Assembly (NCBI RefSeq): GCF_000758525.1 | Contig: NZ_CP009241.1 | Location: 5,456,001-5,520,000, forward strand | Length of the DNA stretch: 64,000 nt | Direction: 5' to 3' | Source: Paenibacillus sp. FSL H7-0357 | GTDB lineage: Bacteria; Bacillota; Bacilli; Paenibacillales; Paenibacillaceae | In this document: positions 10,014-19,548 of the stretch, piece by piece | Layout: the number at the start of each line of letters is the position of its first letter | Position numbering within the stretch: position 1 is the first letter of the stretch | Made by a program: the position numbers and the translations under genes | Notes under the pieces: model-generated | What the model was told of the DNA's origin: nothing | The model's input: only the letters and a program-made list of their open reading frames with translations | Database searches by the model: none

Positions 10014-10330
10014 GATATGACTCCTTCTACTCCCAGTTGTAGTATATAAGGCCTGCAGTTCTCTCTCTGTAATCCTTATATTCCCCGCAAAACGCATGAC
10101 GCCCTGAAAGGACGGCAGGCAAAATTTTGCCACATGCTTTTTACAAAACATAGTATTAGACGCAGTAAGCCCTTAAAAGTTTCATTAAATGTAAAGAAAG
10201 ATCAAAATCCATTTTCAACCTGTAAAAATATGATTTTTTAATAAAAAAACCGAGGTTGCTGCGTTTTGTTATATTCTCCTTTATTTACCTTTGCTACAAT
10301 GATTGCATTATAGAATTAACGCAGCGGGTG
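10014..10330. other. Divergent intergenic region with a structured leader
   Basis: This 317-bp region separates the minus-strand surface protein from the plus-strand histidine kinase. On the minus strand the leader contains the palindrome GGCAAAATTTTGCC (around 10118-10131) and an 8-bp stem ATATAAGG / CCTTATAT nearer the start codon. On the plus strand an AT-rich stretch carries TACAAT just before the kinase gene. No known riboswitch class was recognised. Confidence 0.45.
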
Positions 10331-12124
10331 ATGCCTTTGTCCAAAAAAAGTTCGATTCTGACCCAACTGATTTCCGGCTTCTCGCTTATCATTATCGCCA
10401 TTGTTGCTGTCACCATTTTTTGGTCCTACCGCTCCTCCTCAGAAGCTGTACAGAGCCGCTCCAATCAGTACCTTCTGGAATCGGTCAAGCAGCTTCAGGG
10501 CAAGATGGACGCCATCCTGTTGGACCATGACAGATTATCCTCTACAATCATGCTCAGCCCAATCATCCAGAATAACCTTAAAGATGTCGCAGGCAACCGC
10601 AGACCGCGGACCGACGGACGGGAGATTAATCATTTCATTGACCAGCATACACGTTCCATTAATTACGATGTGCAGCTTAAACTTTTCAGTCTATACGATA
10701 GACAGGTCTACTCCAATACCAGCTCGCTTAAGGTGCTTTGGGAGCGGGAACAGGAAATTCACAGCGCCTACTGGTATCCGGCAATCGGGGAGAACCGGGG
10801 GAAAATGGTCTGGTTCGGCGCCGATGTCTGGCAGAATGGCAACATTCCGGTACTGATGGGCGCACGCCAAATCATTAACTATGATGATCTGCAGCCGCTG
10901 GGAACCCTGTTCCTTGTTCTTCCAGTAGCAGTTATAGACAATGCGGTCAACCAGTTTCAGCTCGGCCCCCACGAGAAGATTCAGATCTCCGATTCGTTCA
11001 ACACCATCGTCTATTCGACTGATCCGAAGGACATCGGGATGTACATGGAGAGCGGAATGGTCGAGAAATTCAGCAGCGGGAAAGCGCAAGTCATTCAGCA
11101 GAAGGTAGCCTCACGGAATATGTTTATCTCCTACGCCCACTCTGCCTACAACCAGTGGAGTGTCTATGCTTATATAGATGCGAAGGAAGCAGTGAAAGAT
11201 TTGAACTCCATCCGGCGGAATATCCTGCTTATCGGCTTGTTCGGCATCGCGGCTGCCTTGCTCTTCACCTTCTTTTTTTCCTGGACGCTGTCGAGGCCCA
11301 TCCGAATCCTGGCTTTCAAGCTGAACAAGGTAGAACGGGGAACGACACTGCCGCTTTTGAAAAGAACGATGAACAAGGAGATGGATATTCTCTATTCAAG
11401 CTATAATTCCATGCTTCAGAACCTGGATCATACCATCGCCGATCTTGCAGATAAGCGGATCAGTGAGAAGCAGGCGCAGATCGTAGCCCTTAAGGCACAA
11501 TTCCGGCCTCATTTTCTCTACAACACATTGAACACCATCTACTGGTCTCTGGCGGGTAAACGGCTGCGCGAAGAAGCACAGATGGTGCTGGCGTTAAGCG
11601 ACCTGCTCCGTTACAGCATCGACCGGGGCTCTGAATTCGTTACGGTCGAGGAAGACCTGCAGCAGCTTGACCGCTTTATCTATCTGCAGAAATTGCGTTA
11701 TGAAGAGAAGCTCCGGGTTGAGCTCACCGTAATTCCAGAGGTCAGGCTTTGCCAGATTATGAAGCTTACTCTTCAGCCTCTAATTGAGAATGCCATTACC
11801 CATGGCCTGGAGCCTGCAGTCCGCGATTATTGGCTGATACGGGTGCTGGTCTACAGTGAAGGCTCGTCTTTAGTCATTACCGTAGAAGACAACGGAGAAG
11901 GAATGACCGGGGAGCGGATGATAGAAGCACTCTCCACAGAGAATAACAGCCCGGTAAATCTGCTGCATACCGGGATCGGGCTCTCCAATCTGCATAACCG
12001 CATCAAATTGATTTATGGCCAGGAGTATGGCCTCAAGCTGTCAGAAAGTGAACTGGGCGGTCTGCTTGTCAGGGTGACTGTTCCTCTGCAATATGATCAG
12101 GACCACAAAGGGGGAAGCACGTAA
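10331..12124 (+). CDS. YesM-type sensor histidine kinase
   Basis: This 597-residue membrane kinase has a transmembrane segment near residues 15-35, an extracytoplasmic sensor of about 260 residues, a second membrane helix (ILLIGLFGIAAALLFTFFF) and a HAMP region. The His_kinase domain carries the phospho-acceptor in FRPHFLYNTLNTIYW, and the ATPase motifs are PLIENAITHG, VEDNGEGM and GIGLSNLHNRI. The frame is open from 10256, but that extension covers promoter-like sequence, so ATG 10331 (MPLSKKSS) is preferred although its ribosome site is weak. The response regulator gene follows with no gap. The pair resembles YesM/YesN systems controlling sugar transport; the ligand is unknown. Confidence 0.9.
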   Translation: MPLSKKSSILTQLISGFSLIIIAIVAVTIFWSYRSSSEAVQSRSNQYLLESVKQLQGKMDAILLDHDRLSSTIMLSPIIQNNLKDVAGNRRPRTDGREINHFIDQHTRSINYDVQLKLFSLYDRQVYSNTSSLKVLWEREQEIHSAYWYPAIGENRGKMVWFGADVWQNGNIPVLMGARQIINYDDLQPLGTLFLVLPVAVIDNAVNQFQLGPHEKIQISDSFNTIVYSTDPKDIGMYMESGMVEKFSSGKAQVIQQKVASRNMFISYAHSAYNQWSVYAYIDAKEAVKDLNSIRRNILLIGLFGIAAALLFTFFFSWTLSRPIRILAFKLNKVERGTTLPLLKRTMNKEMDILYSSYNSMLQNLDHTIADLADKRISEKQAQIVALKAQFRPHFLYNTLNTIYWSLAGKRLREEAQMVLALSDLLRYSIDRGSEFVTVEEDLQQLDRFIYLQKLRYEEKLRVELTVIPEVRLCQIMKLTLQPLIENAITHGLEPAVRDYWLIRVLVYSEGSSLVITVEDNGEGMTGERMIEALSTENNSPVNLLHTGIGLSNLHNRIKLIYGQEYGLKLSESELGGLLVRVTVPLQYDQDHKGGST

Positions 12125-13375
12125 ATGCATGTGCTAATCGTCGATGATGAAAGTTTTGTCCGCCGCTCCTTGTTAGAGCTGCTGGAAAGCGAGGATTCAC
12201 CCTCCAGCAAGGTAAGCTCGGCAGAAAACGGAATTGAAGCTGTCCGTATCTTGCAGGAGCATGCGGTTGATCTCGTGATCTCGGATATCCGTATGCCGGG
12301 AATGGATGGCTTGGAGCTCGCCAGACATATTCACGAAGGTTATCCTGATACCGAGACGGTACTCTTAACCGGCTACCAGGATTTCACATACGCCCGCCAG
12401 GCGATCCGCTATGGGGTAAGAGAGTATCTTGTGAAACCGAATTCGGTTGAAAGCATTCTGGGCGTTGTATCGGCAACATCTGAACGGCTGCAGCTAAAGA
12501 AGCAGCAGGAACAGCTGCTGCAGCTGCGTAATAAGCATTTGCAGAAAAAGCTGCTGTCCGACCTGCTTTACGGACTGCCGCTGCCTTTTTTTGAAACTAA
12601 TCTCCTCCCCTCCTTCCATTCGCTGGTTGTCGTCACAATATCGCTCCGCGGAGATACCCTCCCGCAAAGCTGGTCAGAGCAAGCGATGTATTCTGCAGCA
12701 ATCAATATTCTCGAGGAGTTGTTCAACCAGCATACCTACACGGTTGGGATTCAGGATGAGCAGGAAGCGATCTTCCTGTTGTTCTATGCACAGGAATCCG
12801 AAGATCTTGAGAACGTGAATGAAGCGTTGGCGCTGAAAGGGCTGGAGAAGCTGAAGAACCTGCTGAAATATTCATTTGGGGCTGGAATATCCAAGTTCCA
12901 CCGGACGCTGGAAGAAATTACACCTGCTTACCGTGAGAGCCTCGAAGCCTTGCGGCAGGTTAAGAAAGAGAACGCCTCACCTGATATTTCCCGCAGTGAC
13001 GGCAGCCGGAGTTCATCTTCCGCACAATTGGAGGAACAGCTGCAGGTTAAAGCCAAACGCAGAATCATCTCCCTGATGACTGAGGCGATGAGATCAAGAC
13101 TGCAGGAGAATCTCACCCTGAAGATGATTGCTGATGAGCTTTACATGAATCCCACCTACCTGGGCCGCATCTTTAAGGAGGATATGGGTGAATGCTTCTC
13201 CAGCTTTCTGACCCGGCTCCGCATCCAGAAAGCAACAGAGCTGCTGGAAGATGTCACCTTGAAGGTTTATGAAGTCAGCGATCTCGTCGGATTCAGAGAT
13301 CCTGCCTATTTCAGCCTTATCTTCAAAAAAACAATGGGTGTGACGCCACAGGATTACCAGAAGCACAATAAATAA
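12125..13375 (+). CDS. YesN-type response regulator with AraC DNA-binding domain
   Basis: This 416-residue regulator has an N-terminal receiver domain with phospho-acceptor Asp in SDIRMPGMDG (near 55) and Lys in YLVKPNS. A middle region of about 170 residues follows, and the C-terminal AraC helix-turn-helix pair includes LKMIADELYMNPTYLGRIFKEDMG and VGFRDPAYFSLIFKK. Its ATG directly follows the kinase TAA, and the ribosome site AAAGGGGGAAG lies inside the kinase gene, so translation is probably coupled. It should activate a sugar-related promoter. The closest candidates are the adjoining lipoprotein gene or the convergent Lpl-type importer. Confidence 0.92.
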   Translation: MHVLIVDDESFVRRSLLELLESEDSPSSKVSSAENGIEAVRILQEHAVDLVISDIRMPGMDGLELARHIHEGYPDTETVLLTGYQDFTYARQAIRYGVREYLVKPNSVESILGVVSATSERLQLKKQQEQLLQLRNKHLQKKLLSDLLYGLPLPFFETNLLPSFHSLVVVTISLRGDTLPQSWSEQAMYSAAINILEELFNQHTYTVGIQDEQEAIFLLFYAQESEDLENVNEALALKGLEKLKNLLKYSFGAGISKFHRTLEEITPAYRESLEALRQVKKENASPDISRSDGSRSSSSAQLEEQLQVKAKRRIISLMTEAMRSRLQENLTLKMIADELYMNPTYLGRIFKEDMGECFSSFLTRLRIQKATELLEDVTLKVYEVSDLVGFRDPAYFSLIFKKTMGVTPQDYQKHNK

Positions 13376-13392
13376 AGTTGAGGTGGAACTTC

Positions 13393-14691
13393 TTGTCTGC
13401 AAACCCGATAACACCGGCCTTCAAACTGCCGGCCTTCCTACTGGCCTTGGGGCTGCTTGTATCTACCGGAGGATGCCGCATCGCATCCCAGCAGGAAGGT
13501 TTTGTTGAGCCGGACCCGCCGGTTGAGCTGAATATTTGGCTAATACCGGGATCGGGTCTGGAACCGCTGATCGGACAATATCAGGCGCTGCATCCGGAGC
13601 TTGATATACATATCCAGATTTCTACCTTCACCCAGCTCCCCCTCAAGCTGCAGACTTCATTTGCTGCGGGCTACAGCTCCCCGGACATTGCTTCTATTGA
13701 TATCAGCTATCTGGATCAGTTTAAGCAATTCCCCGAATATTTCTATGATTTGAGTCAATATGGTGCAGCAGAGCTGGAGAAGCAGTTTCTGGCGTGGAAG
13801 TGGCAGGAAGCACTGAACGGAGCTTTCATCTACGGCCTGCCAACGGATATTGGCCCCTACGCCCTGTTATACCGTCAGGATATTTTTTCGATTGCCGGAC
13901 TTCCGAACACAGCGGAGGCAGTGGCTGAAAGAATTGGAACCTGGGAGCAATTTATTGAGACAGGCAAAATCATCAAAGAAAAGACGGGCAAAGCCTTCGT
14001 CAACAATCTGGAGGATCTGTATCTGGCCATTCAGCGCCAATCTCCGCTGCAATATTACAGTCCTTCCGGAGAATTGCTGGTTGAGGACAATCCGCAGATT
14101 AAGCGGGCCTGGGAGTATGCGATCGAGGCTCACCGGCTTGATCTATCCGCACATACAGCCATAGATACGCAGCAGTGGGGAATAGAGCTGCTGACCGGGG
14201 ATTTTGCTGTTATGCTCTGTCCGGCCTGGATGGTCGGACATATCAAGAGCAGCTCGCCCACAGCCAGCGGCCTGTGGAATATGACGCTGATTCCAGGAAA
14301 TAGCGCTAACCGGGGAGGTTCTGTGCTGACCTTACCGAAGAGCGGCAAACATCCCGAAGAAGCCTTCGCTCTGATTAAGTGGCTGACCTCCCCCCAGCAG
14401 CAGCTTGCCGTCTTCAAAGCGCAAGGAAATTTCCCTTCAACACCGGAAATTTATGAAGCGCCGGAGATTAAGGATCAGCACGATCCTTATTTCGGCAACG
14501 CCCAGCCGGGGCTGATCTATTCCGAGTCCGCCTTGCGCATCCAGCCAACCTATTACGGCCCGCACCATACCGCAATTGAAGAAAACATGCTGGAATTCCT
14601 GACCCGTGTCGAGCTTCGTGAGCTTGATCCTGACACTGCCTGGACCTATGCTGTCCAGAATGCGAAGAAGATTGATGCCGGCTTCCGCTAG
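13393..14691 (+). CDS. Extracellular sugar-binding lipoprotein, orphan of the kinase/regulator operon
   Basis: This 432-residue family 1 solute-binding lipoprotein has an N-terminal signal ending in lipobox STGGC. The body includes GSGLEPLIGQYQALHPELDIHIQI-type binding-protein features and ALIKWLTSPQQQLAVFKAQGNFPS near the C terminus. TTG 13393 was chosen because GAGGTGG lies six bases upstream; an in-frame TTG at 13378 overlaps that ribosome site. It is third in an operon with a histidine kinase and response regulator, and no permease follows on this strand. It may be a sensing accessory for the kinase or may serve the permeases encoded convergently at 16480-18472. Confidence 0.85.
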   Translation: MSANPITPAFKLPAFLLALGLLVSTGGCRIASQQEGFVEPDPPVELNIWLIPGSGLEPLIGQYQALHPELDIHIQISTFTQLPLKLQTSFAAGYSSPDIASIDISYLDQFKQFPEYFYDLSQYGAAELEKQFLAWKWQEALNGAFIYGLPTDIGPYALLYRQDIFSIAGLPNTAEAVAERIGTWEQFIETGKIIKEKTGKAFVNNLEDLYLAIQRQSPLQYYSPSGELLVEDNPQIKRAWEYAIEAHRLDLSAHTAIDTQQWGIELLTGDFAVMLCPAWMVGHIKSSSPTASGLWNMTLIPGNSANRGGSVLTLPKSGKHPEEAFALIKWLTSPQQQLAVFKAQGNFPSTPEIYEAPEIKDQHDPYFGNAQPGLIYSESALRIQPTYYGPHHTAIEENMLEFLTRVELRELDPDTAWTYAVQNAKKIDAGFR

Positions 14692-14710
14692 CAGCACCCG
14701 GACCGGCAAA

Positions 14711-14751
14711 GAGGCTTTCTCCAGCGGAATCAAACTGCCGGAGAAAGCCTC
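14711..14751. terminator. Hairpin between convergent operons
   Basis: GAGGCTTTCTCC (14711-14722) pairs perfectly with GGAGAAAGCCTC (14740-14751) between two convergent binding-protein genes. T-runs are short on both sides, so termination strength is uncertain. Confidence 0.65.
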
Positions 14752-14786
14752 TTATAGTGTAAATCCAACTGAACCGTTACAGTATT

Positions 14787-16382
14787 TTATTTCTGCGCTG
14801 CTAAAAAGGCATCCAGCTGGTTCTGTTTCTCGGCAATAATCTTCTCGACTCCCGCCTTCTTCAGCTTCTCGGCATATTTCGTCAGCACGGTATCCGGGTC
14901 AACGGAGCCGGTATCCAGGCTGGTATCGAACTCATCCATAACCGCTTTGCAGGCAGCTACCTCTGTCTTCATCTGTGAAGCATCAAAGTTGAAGCCAAGC
15001 GCCACAGTGGACTTTCCCTGGGAATTGAAAGCCTTAAACTGCTCCCATTTGTCAGGAGCTTCGCTTTCCCAGACGGGATTCAGGAATTGGCTGCCCAGCA
15101 TCCAGGCGGCGGCTGTATTATAGTCACCGGATTTGGCCGATGCCTTGATCGTATCTCCGCTGACGACATCATAATGGACACCCTTCACTCCGAAAACAAG
15201 CAGATTGTTGATCTCTTTATCCGTGTGCAGGAGGTTCAGCACCATCATGGCCCGGGCCGGGTCGCCGGACGAAGCCGAGATGGCCAGCATGGACCCGGCA
15301 GCATCGCTTGTGGAAATCGTCGGCTCATTGAAGGCAATCTGTTTCAACTTGCCTACCAGACCCGTAGCATTTGCAAGTTCGCTGTCTTTTCCCGGTTTAA
15401 GCGATTGCACAGTCATAAAGACATTGCCCGCTTTCATCGCATCCTGGGTTGAGGTGGTAGCAATCGCTGCATCGGCATTGATATACCCTTTCTTCATGTA
15501 TTCACGGGTAAGCTTGACAATCTCCTTGTAGCGGTCAAGTTCAATCATCGAAGTAATCTTGGTGTCCTGGCTATCCTTCAGCAGGATGCCGGGAATCGCC
15601 GCATCGCCGAGTGTATCATACTGTGCCATATACTGAGAATTGAACGTTTCTCCCTGTTTAAAATAAAGCGGTGTAATATCCGGTCTCTTATCTTTGACTA
15701 CCTTAAGTACAGCATCCAGATCCTGAATGGATTTCACATTCGCCATATCAATTCCAAGTTCATCCGCAATATCCGACCGGTAGACAATTCCTCCCTGTGC
15801 CGCCAACTCCTTATTTGTAGGAACCGCATAGTTCACACCGTTGATCGCTGAACCCTTAAGGAACTGCGGATCAAGGGTATCCAGTATGCCTTGGCCGTAA
15901 TCCTTCAGCAGATTGCCACTCTGTCCGCCATCATCATTCAGCGGAAGGTAAGCACCCTTGGCAGCGTTGGTAACATAATATCTCCATTGCGCCGTAAAGA
16001 TCAGATCGAATTTCTCCTGGCTGGCAATCTTGAGATTCGTCTCACTGTCCCATTGCCCCCAGTCAATCGGTGCAATGTCCAGCTTCGCATTAATCTTCGG
16101 CTCCAGGATTTTGTTGATAGCTTCTTCTACCATCACTTCATCCTTTTGCGGAGCGCCAACATAAATTAACTTCACAATGTAAGGCTTAAGCTCCTTTGCC
16201 GGGTCCGCCGTCGGATCAGCGCTAGCCTCCGTTTTGACAGCGCTTGCATTTTCAGCAGGCTTCTGGGACGCCGTATCTTTATTGGCGTTGTTGCCGTTAT
16301 TCCCCCCACAACCGGATAAACCAAGTGTGAAAACAACCATGAGCATCAACAGTACTATGGAGCCTTTTCGCACAACCTTCAT
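14787..16382 (-). CDS. LplA-like extracellular solute-binding lipoprotein
   Basis: This 531-residue lipoprotein is larger than ordinary family 1 binding proteins and resembles Bacillus LplA/YtcQ, with a DUF3502-like C-terminal part (SKSGDYNTAAAWMLGSQF onward). The signal peptide ends in LGLSGC. ATG 16382 (MKVVRKGS) is favoured because GGGGAGG sits only two bases before the upstream ATG at 16391. It is the last gene of a three-gene importer operon after two permeases. Its substrate is probably an oligosaccharide or uronate-type sugar, not determinable here. Confidence 0.88.
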   Translation of the reverse strand: MKVVRKGSIVLLMLMVVFTLGLSGCGGNNGNNANKDTASQKPAENASAVKTEASADPTADPAKELKPYIVKLIYVGAPQKDEVMVEEAINKILEPKINAKLDIAPIDWGQWDSETNLKIASQEKFDLIFTAQWRYYVTNAAKGAYLPLNDDGGQSGNLLKDYGQGILDTLDPQFLKGSAINGVNYAVPTNKELAAQGGIVYRSDIADELGIDMANVKSIQDLDAVLKVVKDKRPDITPLYFKQGETFNSQYMAQYDTLGDAAIPGILLKDSQDTKITSMIELDRYKEIVKLTREYMKKGYINADAAIATTSTQDAMKAGNVFMTVQSLKPGKDSELANATGLVGKLKQIAFNEPTISTSDAAGSMLAISASSGDPARAMMVLNLLHTDKEINNLLVFGVKGVHYDVVSGDTIKASAKSGDYNTAAAWMLGSQFLNPVWESEAPDKWEQFKAFNSQGKSTVALGFNFDASQMKTEVAACKAVMDEFDTSLDTGSVDPDTVLTKYAEKLKKAGVEKIIAEKQNQLDAFLAAQK

Positions 16383-16479
16383 CTGAAACATAACCTCCCC
16401 AATTATTTTGTTTATGCTGGACCGGCCGCTTTAACGGCAGTGCCGCAAATCGGCCGGGTAAAACCGGAACAAGTTGCGG

Positions 16480-17445
16480 TCACCCCTTGACGGCACCGAC
16501 AGTAAGCCCTTGGATGAAATACTTCTGGAAGAAGGAGTAGACGAACACGATCGGGCCAATCCCTATAACAGCCATTGCCATACGCACCGTTTCTGTAGGC
16601 AGCTTGATCTCTACACCCTGTGCTGCGAGCGCCGCCATCGCCTGCGGGCTTGCCGTCAGAAACTGCACGTTCAGCATTGTTTTATACATGAGGTACTGCA
16701 GATTGACATGTCCATCCGGAGATATAAAGATCAGACTGAGATACCAGTCATTCCAATAGGCCAAAGTCTGAAACAGCCCCACTGTAGCAAGGACCGGCAA
16801 CGACAACGGCAGAATAATCCGGATGAATATCCGCAATTCGGAAGCGCCGTCAATTTTAGCGGATTCGATTAGTGCCGGTGGTATCGTGTTCGCAAAGAAC
16901 GTTCGAAGCAACATGACAAAGAATGCAGAAACCAGCAGCGGCATAATCAGGATCCACAAAGTATCCTTGAGATGTACCATCCGTGTATAGACCAGATACC
17001 ATGGCACCAGCCCCCCGTTAAACAGCATCGTGAAAAACATGAAGAAGGCGAAGAAATTTTTGTGCGGAAAATCGCTTCTTGAAATTGGATAAGCATACAG
17101 CGCCATAATAAGCAGGCTCAAAATCGTTCCAGCCACTGTAACGAATAAAGAAACCGCTGCTGCATCAAGAATCTGCTTGTAATCCTTCAATAGGAACTCA
17201 TAGGATGATGTATCCCATTGCTTCGGGAAGAAGCTGTATCCATTACGGAGGACGGCGTCCTCATTCGAGAACGATACAATGATGACCAGCAGGAGCGGTA
17301 TGATACAAAGTGCTGAGTAGATCCAGAAGAATATATTTATGAGCAGATTGGAGATCCCGGAGATATCATTGGGCTTTTTTTGCCGTTTCAAGACTTTGCC
17401 GGGTCTAAGAATTAACCCATCTGCTGTTTCCGTTGTTACACTCAT
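16480..17445 (-). CDS. LplC/YtcP-type carbohydrate ABC permease
   Basis: This 321-residue inner-membrane permease of the MalG class has about six membrane segments. The EAA loop is visible as PPALIESAKIDGASELRIFIRIILPLS in outline (Glu-Ser-Ala...Asp-Gly-Ala), and the terminus GLTVGAVKG is typical of these subunits. ATG 17445 follows AGAGGTGGGGAGC; a GTG nine bases upstream is less likely. It pairs with the permease at 17495 and the binding protein at 14787. No ATPase is encoded nearby; such importers usually share a MsmK/MsmX-type ATPase encoded elsewhere. Confidence 0.9.
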   Translation of the reverse strand: MSVTTETADGLILRPGKVLKRQKKPNDISGISNLLINIFFWIYSALCIIPLLLVIIVSFSNEDAVLRNGYSFFPKQWDTSSYEFLLKDYKQILDAAAVSLFVTVAGTILSLLIMALYAYPISRSDFPHKNFFAFFMFFTMLFNGGLVPWYLVYTRMVHLKDTLWILIMPLLVSAFFVMLLRTFFANTIPPALIESAKIDGASELRIFIRIILPLSLPVLATVGLFQTLAYWNDWYLSLIFISPDGHVNLQYLMYKTMLNVQFLTASPQAMAALAAQGVEIKLPTETVRMAMAVIGIGPIVFVYSFFQKYFIQGLTVGAVKG

Positions 17446-17494
17446 GCTCCCCACCTCTTAATATTGTTTTAAAACTGCATAGCCGAAGGCCGCC

Positions 17495-18472
17495 TCAGAA
17501 CAAGGCATCGTCTTTGCTGATCCGCCGCACCGCGAGGTTAGACAGGTAGATCAGTGTAAAACCTACCACCGATTGCACAAGACCGGCAGCGGATGACATT
17601 CCGATATCTCCAATGGCCAGGAAGGTCTGATACACATACGTGTCGATAACCTGAGTCGTGGAGTAGAGTGCGCCTGCATTCCGCGTAACCTGGAAGAAAA
17701 GTCCGAAATCCGCGTTGAAAATCCTCCCGATCTGCAGCAGCGTCATGACAATGATCACCGGACTGATCAGCGGAATCGTAATTTTACGGATCTGCTGCCA
17801 TTTCGAAGCTCCGTCAATAAGTGCAGCCTCGTAATATTCGTGGTCGATTCCGATAATGGCGGCCATATATATGACCGTCGTATAGCCTATTTCCTTCCAT
17901 ATCTTCACCACTACGAGAATAATTGGCCAATATTGCGACTGAGAATACCATTCTATCGGCTTAAGGCCGAGAAAAGGCAGCACTGTCTGATTGATGAATC
18001 CATGCTCATTGCTCAGAAAGCCGTACACCAGATAGCTGACCACTACCCAGGACAGAAAGTACGGAAGGAACATTGCACTCTGATGAAACTTTGACAGCAG
18101 CCTGTTGCGCATTTCGTTAAACATAATGGCAAAGGCGACTGAAATCACCAGTGTCAGCACAATGAAAGCTGTATTGTACAGCAGCGTATTTCTTGTAATG
18201 ATCCATGCCGTTTCTGTAGAGAACAAATATTTGAAATTGGAAAAACCAACCCAATCACTGCCCCAAATCCCTTTTTGATAATTGACATCCTTAAAGGCGA
18301 TCAGCGTCCCGAACATCGGAATGTAGTTGTTAATGACCAGAACCACAATCGCCGGAAGCATCATCACGTAGAACACCCAATATTTCCTCATGACCCGCCA
18401 TATCGAAGGTTTTATGGTCCTGCCGGCATTGTTAGCTTTGGATAAGCTGACGGAAGGATTACTCGCGCTCAT
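17495..18472 (-). CDS. LplB-type carbohydrate ABC permease
   Basis: This 325-residue MalF-class permease is first in the Lpl-type operon. It has about six hydrophobic segments starting at WVFYVMMLPAIVVLVIN, and the EAA motif appears as YYEAALIDGASKWQQIRKIT-like sequence. ATG 18472 (MSASNPSV) was chosen because GGAGG lies eight bases upstream; the longer frame to 18529 lacks one. It pairs with the permease at 16480. The regulator is probably the kinase/regulator pair at 10331-13375, since this operon has none of its own. Confidence 0.9.
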   Translation of the reverse strand: MSASNPSVSLSKANNAGRTIKPSIWRVMRKYWVFYVMMLPAIVVLVINNYIPMFGTLIAFKDVNYQKGIWGSDWVGFSNFKYLFSTETAWIITRNTLLYNTAFIVLTLVISVAFAIMFNEMRNRLLSKFHQSAMFLPYFLSWVVVSYLVYGFLSNEHGFINQTVLPFLGLKPIEWYSQSQYWPIILVVVKIWKEIGYTTVIYMAAIIGIDHEYYEAALIDGASKWQQIRKITIPLISPVIIVMTLLQIGRIFNADFGLFFQVTRNAGALYSTTQVIDTYVYQTFLAIGDIGMSSAAGLVQSVVGFTLIYLSNLAVRRISKDDALF

Positions 18473-18645
18473 GGTTCTTTCCTCCATTTCATTTCCTATC
18501 ATCCTTTGAAGCCTCGATTCCCCTTGCAATCCCCTTCTGTTTCCGCACCCCCCTGCCCTTTAATTAAAACATATGGTTTATTTTGGGAGTATAAGGTGCA
18601 GCTTAGATTTCTATGAGAAAAGCAACTACATACAGAAATTACAAA

Positions 18646-18687
18646 CAAAAAAGACGATTAGCCTTGTAGTTCAAGGTTAATCGCCTT
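18646..18687 (-). terminator. Rho-independent terminator after the response regulator at 18766
   Basis: On the minus strand GGCGATTAACCTTG pairs with CAAGGCTAATCGTC, with one mismatched pair, and a T-run follows. It isolates the 18.8-24.6 kb importer operon from the Lpl-type operon. Confidence 0.85.
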
Positions 18688-18765
18688 TTATAGTATTATT
18701 TGCAGTGCCGGTTTCCTCTTACGTTACTTACGTTCAGGCCTTACATTGCCCTGACAGCAACGCAG

Positions 18766-19548
18766 TTACACTTTCCGGTACTGATCACGGTATTCCTTGG
18801 GGGACATGCCTGTCTGCTTCTGAAACACTTTGGTAAAATAACGCCGCTCCTGATAACCTACTCCGGAGCTAATCGCCGTGATGCTCTTGTCGCTGCTCGC
18901 CAGCATGAACTTGGCGGCTTCAATCCGCTGCTGGGTCACATATTCCACAAAGGTCATCGCAAAGCGATTCTTGAACAACAGGCAGAAGTAGCTGCCGCTG
19001 ATACCTATCTTGTTCGCGACTTCTTCTATGCCCAGATCATAATGCAGCCGCTCCGAAATATACTGTGCTGCCAGATTCATCAGCTGGTCTGGTGTTTTTT
19101 TGACGGAATCGTCGGCTGCAGGCACTTCCTGAAACAGCGGAATGCTGTTGTACAGCTTATCCTTGTACTGCCTGCTGCGGATTTGCGTACCGATCTCCCG
19201 CACCTTGTTGCCAAGCTCCTCATAATGAATCGGCTTGCAGATATATTCCTTTACACCAAGTCGTATGGCTTCCCGGGCGTAATCAAATTCCTGGTAGCCG
19301 CTGAGCAGCAGTACCTCGCTCTCCAGACCCATCTCCCGCAGCTTGCCGATGAACGTCAAGCCGTCCATCACCGGCATGCGGATATCACATAGCACAAGGT
19401 CCGGCGCGTTCTCCTCGGCAATCCGTAATGCTTCCATGCCGCTGCGGGCCATACCGGCAACCTCCATCCCCATTTCCTGCCATGGCAGCACCCTGTTGAG
19501 ATTGTTCAGAATGGGAGCTTCGTCGTCAACCAACAATACTTTTAGCAT
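18766..19548 (-). CDS. YesN-type response regulator with AraC DNA-binding domain
   Basis: This 260-residue regulator has a receiver domain with phospho-acceptor Asp in CDIRMPVMDG and a C-terminal AraC domain (GIEEVANKIGISGSYFCLLF, ISSGVGYQERRYFTKVFQK). It is shorter than the other two regulators here because it lacks the long middle domain. ATG 19548 (MLKVLLVDDE) follows GGGGGAAG at good spacing. The gene overlaps the end of the kinase gene by 23 bp, implying coupled translation. It is the last gene of the importer operon starting at 24623. Confidence 0.92.
   Translation of the reverse strand: MLKVLLVDDEAPILNNLNRVLPWQEMGMEVAGMARSGMEALRIAEENAPDLVLCDIRMPVMDGLTFIGKLREMGLESEVLLLSGYQEFDYAREAIRLGVKEYICKPIHYEELGNKVREIGTQIRSRQYKDKLYNSIPLFQEVPAADDSVKKTPDQLMNLAAQYISERLHYDLGIEEVANKIGISGSYFCLLFKNRFAMTFVEYVTQQRIEAAKFMLASSDKSITAISSGVGYQERRYFTKVFQKQTGMSPKEYRDQYRKV

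Noticed and set aside
10014..10151. Cyclic-di-GMP (GEMM) riboswitch before the surface protein
   Set aside because: The conserved GCAAACC and tetraloop-receptor features are absent; only simple stems are seen.
10256..10330. N-terminal extension of the histidine kinase from TTG 10256
   Set aside because: The stretch contains promoter-like TACAAT and gives a non-family N terminus; ATG 10331 fits other YesM kinases.
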